From Sandaracinaceae bacterium (GTDB lineage Bacteria > Myxococcota_A > Polyangia > Polyangiales > JAFGIB01): 5,204 bases of DNA. This document shows positions 1 through 4,464 of this stretch, one piece after another. Position 1 is the stretch's first letter, and the number at the start of each line of letters is the position of its first letter. The position numbers and the translations under genes were made by a program. The stretch covers positions 1 through 5,204 of the forward strand of contig JADGRG010000615.1 of the NCBI GenBank assembly GCA_017881145.1. Reading direction: 5' to 3'. The notes under the pieces are model-generated. The model was not told where the DNA came from and made no database searches. It worked only from the letters and a program-made list of their open reading frames with translations.

Positions 1-1031
1 ACGCCGTCCGGATGCAGCGCACGGCGGCGCAGATCGGCCGCCAGCCCCAGGTCGAGGAGCTTGGCTTCGCTGCCCAATCGCATGGCGTCTTCAAACGAGA
101 GTCTGCCGCCATCGGCTGCATAGTCGAGGAGCGTGTCCACCGAGCGGCGGTGCGTTACACGAATGGGCTGGTCTTCGCCCACGAAGCGCAGCTCCGTCTC
201 GGGCAGCAGCTTCTCGTCGGCGGCACGCCGCAAGAACTCGCGCAGGCCAGCGATGGCTGCGTCGTCGAGCTGGTAGCGGATGTTGCGCGTCAGGTAGTCG
301 AGATGCGCGGCAGGATCACCGCCACGACCGCGCGCCCAGGACTCGGCAATCTGCGCGCGAGCCGAAAGCCCGGATTGCAGCGAGCCCTGCAGGACCAGCG
401 TGTCGCGCGCACTCAGCACGTTCGGACGCGCCGCCCACACCGCAAACACGAAGGGCAGCCCGGTCAGCTCTTTCCAAGCCAGCCCGAGATCGACCTCGTG
501 CTTGAATCGCCCGCGGGCTTCGAGCGCCACGTCGCCGATCAGCAGACCGAGCGTGCGGCCCTTCACCAGCGAAAGGATTTCGCGTGCCGGACGCACACAA
601 TACTTCGGTTCCTTGCCGTTGCACCGCGCGCGCACGATCAGGCGTGCCAGCACCACCGAAGTGCGACTGGCAGCGTCGAGCAAGATCTCGTCGGCTTCCT
701 CGATCAGGCAATCGCCGACGATCCGCACCGACTCCACCGCGCCATCGCAGCCGATGGCGACACCCGGCACGATTTCGAGGCCCCCGTGGCTGGCCAGCGG
801 CGCCACCGGCGAGAGCCCCACGTCGGCTTCATCCTCGAAGAGCCGGCGCGCGAGCACGGCAGGCTCCGCCAGCTCCACGTGCATGCGGTCCTCGGCCATG
901 CCAGTCAGCAAGCCATGCAGATGCGGCTGCGCATTCAGGAAGCTCACGCCCACCACACGCAGACGCCCGCCGTAGTCGACCGCGTCGCGGCGATAACGGT
1001 TCTGCACCAAACCCGGCTTCAGCTTGCCCAT
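1..1031 (-). CDS. mqnA: MqnA chorismate dehydratase fused to the N-terminus of an MqnC-like cyclase (3' end outside window)
   Basis: The frame is open from the ATG at 1031 to the window edge (343 residues, no stop). Residues about 23-285 are MqnA, which dehydrates chorismate to 3-enolpyruvylbenzoate, the first step of the futalosine route in the cytoplasm. Visible family motifs are VSFLNAQP (29-36), GLSPV (72-76), IGCDGAVESV (93-102), LDAASRTSVVLA (118-129), GLLIGDVAL (162-170) and DLGLAWKELTGLPFVFAVW (181-199). Stand-alone MqnA proteins normally end near residue 285. Here the frame continues with RRSVDTLLDYAADGGRLSFEDAMRL and then AADLRRRALHPDG at the edge, which resembles the helical N-terminus of MqnC just before its radical-SAM motif. 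I therefore read this as an MqnA-MqnC fusion; the catalytic MqnC part lies off the window and is inferred. The ATG is preferred over the GTG at 1040 because AGAGGTG (1044-1038) sits 6 bases upstream. It follows mqnE by 11 bases. Confidence 0.9.
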   Translation of the reverse strand, partial: MGKLKPGLVQNRYRRDAVDYGGRLRVVGVSFLNAQPHLHGLLTGMAEDRMHVELAEPAVLARRLFEDEADVGLSPVAPLASHGGLEIVPGVAIGCDGAVESVRIVGDCLIEEADEILLDAASRTSVVLARLIVRARCNGKEPKYCVRPAREILSLVKGRTLGLLIGDVALEARGRFKHEVDLGLAWKELTGLPFVFAVWAARPNVLSARDTLVLQGSLQSGLSARAQIAESWARGRGGDPAAHLDYLTRNIRYQLDDAAIAGLREFLRRAADEKLLPETELRFVGEDQPIRVTHRRSVDTLLDYAADGGRLSFEDAMRLGSEAKLLDLGLAADLRRRALHPDG

Positions 1032-1037
1032 GGCATT

Positions 1038-1044
1038 CACCTCT
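1038..1044 (-). promoter_or_regulatory. Ribosome binding site of the mqnA-mqnC fusion
   Basis: AGAGGTG on the minus strand lies 6 bases before the ATG at 1031. It overlaps the last bases of the mqnE stop codon (TAG, 1045-1043). The GTG inside this motif is in frame, but as part of the Shine-Dalgarno element it is an unlikely start. Confidence 0.6.
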
Positions 1045-2206
1045 AGTGACCGACCAAGACGGAGAGAGAACGCTTGTCTGCGAGGCGTTCACGCACGCTG
1101 AGCGCGGCCTCGGGGACTTCGGCGCGCGGCAACTCTTCGACCACGCCGTAGGTGGTGTCGCGTTCCACCGGGACCCGCCCGGCTTCGCGGATCAAGCGCA
1201 CCAGCTCGTGTCGCGAAAGCGCCATCGGCACCCGGCTGCCGGCTGCGTGATAAATGCTCTCGTGCACGATGGTGCCGTCGAGGTCGTCGGCGCCGAAGCG
1301 CAGCGCAGTCTGCGCCGTGGCCACACCCATCGAGACCCAGTACGCCTTGAGGTGCGGGATATTGTCGAGGAGCAGGCGCGACACAGCGATGGTGCGCAGG
1401 CTGTCGACAGCGGTTGGTTCCGGCAGCTTGCGCAGGCTGTTGTTCTCGTTGTGGAACGCCAGCGGGATGAAGCACTGAAAACCACTGGTTTCATCCTGCA
1501 GCTCGCGCAGCCGCAAAAGATGATCCACGCGGTGCTCGAAGGTCTCGATGTGGCCGTAGAGCATGGTGCAGTTGCTGGGCAAGCCCAGCTTGTGGGCGGC
1601 GCGATGCACGGCCAGGTACTCGGCGCCATCGGCCTTGTCGGTCGCGATGCGCTGCCGCACGTCCGGATGCAAGATCTCGGCGCCACCACCGGGCAGCGAA
1701 CCGAGCCCCGCTGCACGCAGACGCGTCAGCACCTGCTCGTAGCTCATGCCGAACTTCTGCGCGAAGAAGTGAATCTCGACGGCTGTGAAGCACTTGAGGT
1801 GCACGCTCGGACGCACGCGCTTCCAGCCCTGCAAGAGCTCCACGTACCACTCGAAGGGCAAGTGCGGATGCAGCCCGTTGACCATGTGCAGCTCGGTCAG
1901 ACGCGGCTCGGGATGGTTTGCCAGCTCCTGCCACGCGGCTTCATGCGTGGTGGTGTGCGCGCCTGGTGCGCCGGCTTCGAGCTTCGCGAAGGCACAGAAC
2001 GAGCACGAAGCCTCGCAGACGTTGGTCGCCTCGAAGCGCATGTTGACGTTGAAATAGGTGCGGTCGCCATGCAGCTTCTCACGCACCTGATTGGCCAGCG
2101 TGCCCAGGCGCAGGAAGTCCGGCGAAAGAAAGAGCGCCATGCCGTCTTCGAAGCTGAGACGCTCGCCGGCACGCACCTTGTCTTCGATGGCAGCAAGACG
2201 GCTCAT
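1043..2206 (-). CDS. mqnE: Aminofutalosine synthase MqnE (radical SAM)
   Basis: A complete 387-residue protein, normal length for MqnE. It is a radical-SAM enzyme that adds the 5'-deoxyadenosyl radical to 3-enolpyruvylbenzoate (the MqnA product) to form 6-amino-6-deoxyfutalosine. Visible features: an N-terminal helical segment (1-50); the [4Fe-4S] ligands C64, C68 and C71 in a CX3CX2C motif (NVCEASCSFC); HMVNGLHP (107-114); SLPGGGAEIL (170-179); FIPLAFHNENN (246-256); and the C-terminal block GVATAQTALRFGADDLDG (294-311). The CX3CX2C motif with the ELHMVNGLHP and PGGGAEI blocks is typical of the MqnE/MqnC family. I call MqnE rather than MqnC because of the NVNMRFEATNVC context and because the MqnC-like start is found in the next gene. 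The ATG overlaps the stop of the upstream gene (ATGA, 2206-2203), with GGAG at about 2217-2214 as ribosome binding site, so translation is probably coupled. Confidence 0.95.
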   Translation of the reverse strand: MSRLAAIEDKVRAGERLSFEDGMALFLSPDFLRLGTLANQVREKLHGDRTYFNVNMRFEATNVCEASCSFCAFAKLEAGAPGAHTTTHEAAWQELANHPEPRLTELHMVNGLHPHLPFEWYVELLQGWKRVRPSVHLKCFTAVEIHFFAQKFGMSYEQVLTRLRAAGLGSLPGGGAEILHPDVRQRIATDKADGAEYLAVHRAAHKLGLPSNCTMLYGHIETFEHRVDHLLRLRELQDETSGFQCFIPLAFHNENNSLRKLPEPTAVDSLRTIAVSRLLLDNIPHLKAYWVSMGVATAQTALRFGADDLDGTIVHESIYHAAGSRVPMALSRHELVRLIREAGRVPVERDTTYGVVEELPRAEVPEAALSVRERLADKRSLSVLVGH

Positions 2207-2748
2207 GAGTGTTGCTCCAGGCTTTCGCTCTCGGCATCCATGAAGCGCACGCGGCGACCGGAACGCTCGACCAGGCCGCCCAACTCTTCTCTGCGCGCTT
2301 GCACACCGTCGAGCAGCGGCAGCGTGCTCTTGCCAGCCAGGTCGCCGTAGAGCACGTCCGCACCGAAGCAGAGCGCAGTCTGCGCCAGCTCCACGCCGAG
2401 GCGCTCCAGCGACACAGCCAGCGCGCGATCGCTCGGCGTGCGCAGACGCTCGCGTGCGACTTCCAAGAGAATCTCGGTGCCTGTCAGCCCGCTGCTCGCG
2501 GCGGCCAAGTCGACCGCCAAGTCCACCACCACGATGCTCGGGTCGCGTGGGGTGCCGTTCGTGAACACGCGCACTTCATCGCCCCGGAACTTCTCGCGCG
2601 CCAGATCCGCCAGGCCCACGACCAAGAGCAGGTCCGCGTGGCGCAGGCGTTCCATGTCGGCGCTGCCCAGCCCCTCGCCCGCGAGCACGCGTTCAGCGAT
2701 GTCCGAGAGACCAGCGGCTTGCACGGCGCGCATCAAGAGTCGTCCCAT
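2203..2748 (-). CDS. MqnE/MqnC-like protein lacking the radical-SAM core (181 aa, unnamed)
   Basis: Not a gene I can name. The start is set at the ATG at 2748, because GGGAGAG (2760-2754) sits 5 bases upstream and ubiX stops one base before it (TGA-G-ATG); an upstream ATG at 2901 would lie inside ubiX. The N-terminus (residues about 14-61: AERVLAGEGLGSADMERL, then GLADLAREKFRGD) resembles MqnE residues 4-48 (DKVRAGERLSFEDGMALF, then TLANQVREKLHGD). The C-terminal half (residues about 118-135, LGVELAQTALCFGADVLYG) matches MqnE 293-311 (MGVATAQTALRFGADDLDG), and ARREELGGLVERSGRR matches SRHELVRLIREAGR. About 240 residues of MqnE carrying the CX3CX2C cluster and the barrel are replaced by about 55 residues; the only Cys is in TALCFGAD. 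It therefore cannot bind a radical-SAM cluster as MqnE does. It is placed in frame between ubiX and mqnE with coupled junctions, so it looks expressed rather than decaying. A role as partner or scaffold of MqnE/MqnC is inference. Confidence 0.8.
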   Translation of the reverse strand: MGRLLMRAVQAAGLSDIAERVLAGEGLGSADMERLRHADLLLVVGLADLAREKFRGDEVRVFTNGTPRDPSIVVVDLAVDLAAASSGLTGTEILLEVARERLRTPSDRALAVSLERLGVELAQTALCFGADVLYGDLAGKSTLPLLDGVQARREELGGLVERSGRRVRFMDAESESLEQHS

Positions 2749-2749
2749 C

Positions 2750-3355
2750 TCAGCTCTCCCTCTTTCCGCCGCGCCCGGCGGAGTCGTCCAGCACCACGTC
2801 CTGCCCCCAACGCTTGGCCAGCGCATTGCGCAGCCCAAGGTGATCGAGCACGCGAGCCAACACCGTATCCATGGCGTCTTCCAGCGACGCCGGCCGACCA
2901 TAGAAGGAAGGCGAAGCTGGCAGCACGATCGCCGAAGCGCGTGTCAACGCCAGCATGTTCTCGAGGTGGATCGAAGAATACGGCGCCTCGCGCGGCACCA
3001 CGACCAGCCGCCGTCGCTCCTTGAGCATGACGTCGGCGGCGCGCGTGAGCAGATCGTCGCTGATGCCGTTGGCGATGCGCGCGATGCAGGACATCGAGGC
3101 CGGCATGATCAGCATCGCGTCATATGCAGCTGAGCCGCTGGCGAAGGGCGCTGCATAGTCGCGACCGTCGTAGACCGGAAAGTCCAGGTCGCGAGGCGAG
3201 CCGCCGCATTCGTGAGCCCAGACTTGCTCGGCGGTGCGGGAGAGCACGATCTCGACGCTGAGATCGGCTGCCGCATGCATCGCCCGCACGTGCGTGAGGA
3301 AGCGCTTTGCGTAGGGCGCGCCCGAGGCCCCGCTGATGCCGAGTACGAGCTTCAC
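2750..3355 (-). CDS. ubiX: UbiX-type flavin prenyltransferase
   Basis: A complete 201-residue protein of the UbiX/Pad1 flavoprotein family, which prenylates reduced FMN to make the cofactor of UbiD-type decarboxylases. Visible motifs: GISGASGAPYAKRFL (6-20), the FMN-binding N-terminal loop; VLSRTAEQV (37-45); APFASGSAAYDAMLIMPASM (69-88); RAADVMLKERRRLVVVPREAP (105-125), the family signature; HLENML (130-135); and VLPASPSFYGRP (144-155). In futalosine-type clusters UbiX and UbiD homologues act at the late decarboxylation step (the UbiX homologue is called MqnM in some schemes). The UbiD partner is not in this window. Start is GTG at 3355, overlapping the ubiE stop as GTGA; a weak GAGG lies upstream. 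The C-terminal tail (SAGRGGKRES) is polar and not part of the fold. Confidence 0.93.
   Translation of the reverse strand: MKLVLGISGASGAPYAKRFLTHVRAMHAAADLSVEIVLSRTAEQVWAHECGGSPRDLDFPVYDGRDYAAPFASGSAAYDAMLIMPASMSCIARIANGISDDLLTRAADVMLKERRRLVVVPREAPYSSIHLENMLALTRASAIVLPASPSFYGRPASLEDAMDTVLARVLDHLGLRNALAKRWGQDVVLDDSAGRGGKRES
2754..2760 (-). promoter_or_regulatory. Ribosome binding site fixing the start of the 181-aa MqnE-like protein
   Basis: GGGAGAG on the minus strand lies 5 bases before the ATG at 2748 and inside the last codons of ubiX. It supports the short form of the downstream gene over the longer frame starting at 2901. Confidence 0.6.
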
Positions 3356-4134
3356 TTGACGCCTCGCACGATGGACGCGATGCCGAGCGTCAGTTGCACG
3401 CCAGTGACCTCACGAAAGCCGGCGTCGCGCAGCGCCTGTTCGTATTCGCTGCGCGAGAGAAAGCCCTGCATCGAGCGCGAAAGGTAGCGATAGGCCTCGC
3501 CGTCGCCGGAGACCAAGCGGCCCATCAGCGGCAGCACGCCGCGCGCATAGACCGCGTGGAAGATGCGGGTGGCGACGTCAGTCGGCCGGAAGAACTCGAG
3601 CACCACCAGCACGCCCGATGGTTTGAGCACGCGGTGGGCCTCGGCCAGACCCGCATGCGGATCAGCCAGGTTGCGCATCCCGAAGCCGCAGACCATGCCC
3701 GCGATGGAGCTGGTCTGCAGCGGCAGACGCATCGCGTCGGCCACCACCAAGAGCGTCTCGGGGGTCTTCTTGCGACCGGACACCAGCATGTCGCGCGCGA
3801 AGTCGAGCGCCAAGAGCGTGCGGGATGCGAAGCGCTGGCGGATCGCGGCGCTCAGATCGAGGGTGCCGGCGCAGAGGTCGACCAGAGGGCCTTCGGGGAG
3901 ATCGAGCGCGAGCGCGTCGAGCGCTTGAGCACGCCAACGCCGGTCGATGCCGAGCGAGAGCAGCCGGTTCAATAGATCGTAGGTGGGCGAGATCCGGTCG
4001 AACATGCGCCGCACTGCCGTGGCGTGCTGGGTGGCGGCGAGCGCCGTGCGCGACCGCACTTCCGGCAGCAGACCGAGAGCTTCCTCCGCTGCAAGCGGGC
4101 TGGTTCGCGCCGAGGAGTCGGTGGAGAGCGACAT
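3352..4134 (-). CDS. ubiE: UbiE/MenG-type demethylmenaquinone C-methyltransferase
   Basis: A complete 260-residue class I SAM-dependent methyltransferase that converts demethylmenaquinone to menaquinone. Family hallmarks: MFDRISPTYDLLNRLLSLGIDRRWR (44-68, the UbiE N-terminal signature); SAM motif I at VDLCAGTLDLS (85-95); acidic ribose-binding D111 (ALDFARDML); VADAMRLP (131-138); GFGMRNLAD (150-158); LKPSGVLVVLEFFRP (170-184); and GDGEAYRYLSRSMQGFLS (210-227). Motif I is slightly unusual: AGTLD replaces the common GTGD-type loop, but glycine and the distal Asp remain. First gene of the operon and the only one with a leader, ending in a 4-base overlap with ubiX. No strong Shine-Dalgarno precedes the ATG at 4134 (only AGG 10 bases away), yet the next in-frame Met (44) would cut the conserved signature, so the ATG at 4134 is kept. 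Menaquinone rather than ubiquinone specificity is inferred from the mqn neighbours. Confidence 0.93.
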   Translation of the reverse strand: MSLSTDSSARTSPLAAEEALGLLPEVRSRTALAATQHATAVRRMFDRISPTYDLLNRLLSLGIDRRWRAQALDALALDLPEGPLVDLCAGTLDLSAAIRQRFASRTLLALDFARDMLVSGRKKTPETLLVVADAMRLPLQTSSIAGMVCGFGMRNLADPHAGLAEAHRVLKPSGVLVVLEFFRPTDVATRIFHAVYARGVLPLMGRLVSGDGEAYRYLSRSMQGFLSRSEYEQALRDAGFREVTGVQLTLGIASIVRGVK

Positions 4135-4161
4135 GGGGCAGGAGCCTGGGAAGCGTCTGCG

Positions 4162-4197
4162 TGACGCGCATGACGCGCATGACGCGCATGACGCGCA
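4162..4197. repeat. Perfect 9-bp tandem repeat, 4 copies, in the ubiE leader
   Basis: TGACGCGCA is repeated four times without mismatch (4162-4170, 4171-4179, 4180-4188, 4189-4197). It ends 27 bases upstream of the ubiE ATG, within the predicted 5' untranslated region of the operon mRNA, where the minus strand reads TGCGCGTCA x4. A unit of nine bases can expand or contract by slippage; any length change would alter leader structure or spacing and not a reading frame. Confidence 0.95.
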
Positions 4198-4235
4198 CGA
4201 CCAAGGACCATCGCGCCTAGACGTGACGGCCCACT

Positions 4236-4257
4236 GCTTTCAAATCCTTTTGAAAGC
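4236..4257. repeat. Perfect 9-bp inverted repeat with 4-base loop
   Basis: GCTTTCAAA (4236-4244) and TTTGAAAGC (4249-4257) are exact reverse complements around TCCT. The element falls about +9 to +30 of the predicted operon transcript, so it could be an operator or a 5' hairpin. No T-run follows on either strand and no gene ends nearby, so it is not a factor-independent terminator. Confidence 0.9.
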
Positions 4258-4273
4258 TCTGCGAACCGCAGAG
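4257..4273. repeat. Perfect 7-bp inverted repeat with 3-base loop, abutting the previous one
   Basis: CTCTGCG (4257-4263) and CGCAGAG (4267-4273) are exact reverse complements around AAC. It shares base 4257 with the neighbouring 9-bp inverted repeat and reaches the last base of the predicted -10 box, so it would cover the transcription start of the operon. Confidence 0.85.
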
Positions 4274-4302
4274 GTATAGGGGCACCCAAACCCATGCGTC
4301 AA
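4273..4302 (-). promoter_or_regulatory. Predicted sigma70-like promoter of the ubiE-ubiX-mqn operon
   Basis: On the minus strand TTGACG (4302-4297) and TATACC (4278-4273) are separated by 18 bases. They match the -35 consensus at 5 of 6 positions and the -10 consensus at 4 of 6. Transcription would begin near 4266, giving a leader of about 130 bases before the ubiE ATG. The match is by eye only. Confidence 0.5.
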
Positions 4303-4454
4303 GCCGGGCCCAGCCGGCTCGCGCCGAAGGTCCTCGTCTGGCTAGCCCGGGTGACGATGCCTGGGGCCTGTGTTACACGGGGCCTCACTCACATTCGTGC
4401 CCGGTTCAATTCTTTTTTTCATCCCCCGAGGGGTGCACGGGCACTAGCGAGTCC

Positions 4455-4463
4455 AGAGGGAGG
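4455..4463 (+). promoter_or_regulatory. Ribosome binding site of the beta-barrel protein gene
   Basis: AGAGGGAGG precedes two in-frame ATG codons, at 4465 and 4471. AGAGG is 5 bases from the first, and the terminal GGAGG is 7 bases from the second, so both starts are reasonable and differ by two residues only. Confidence 0.6.
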
Positions 4464-4464
4464 C

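Larger units (their letters stand above)
4135..4464. other. Divergent intergenic region between the mqn operon and the beta-barrel gene
   Basis: These 330 bases separate two divergently transcribed units. For the minus-strand operon they hold a sigma70-like promoter (4302-4273), two abutting inverted repeats (4236-4273) and a 4 x 9-bp tandem repeat (4162-4197). Toward the plus-strand gene there is a run of seven T (4413-4419), a short CCCC/GGGG inverted repeat (4424-4433) and a purine-rich ribosome binding site (4455-4463). No convincing plus-strand -35/-10 pair was found. Short reading frames crossing the region (for example 4295-3969 on the minus strand) overlap ubiE and have repetitive His/Ala/Arg products, so none is called. 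Confidence 0.7.

Noticed and set aside
12..1046. A 344-codon open frame on the plus strand
   Set aside because: It is the antisense shadow of the mqnA part, whose minus-strand translation carries all MqnA motifs.
584..2350. A 588-codon open frame on the plus strand
   Set aside because: It lies antisense to the fusion gene and mqnE, its product is Arg/His/Ala/Gln-rich without recognisable motifs, and long antisense frames are expected in high-GC coding DNA.
2749..2901. A longer form of the 181-aa protein starting at 2901
   Set aside because: The extra 51 residues would lie inside ubiX in another frame, are Trp/Arg-rich and lack similarity to MqnE; the ATG at 2748 has a good ribosome binding site.
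4162..4197. The 9-bp repeats considered as a CRISPR array or an iteron origin
   Set aside because: The units are contiguous with no spacers and too short for CRISPR; no replication gene is nearby and the repeat lies in an operon leader.
3969..4295. A minus-strand frame crossing the intergenic region with repeated Ala-Arg-His
   Set aside because: It overlaps ubiE out of frame, its start is upstream of the predicted transcription start, and the repeated peptide is simply the 9-bp tandem repeat read through.
4413..4433. T-run followed by a CCCC/GGGG inverted repeat, considered as a terminator
   Set aside because: The T-run precedes the hairpin on the plus strand and becomes an A-run on the minus strand, so neither strand has the hairpin-then-T order; no gene ends here.
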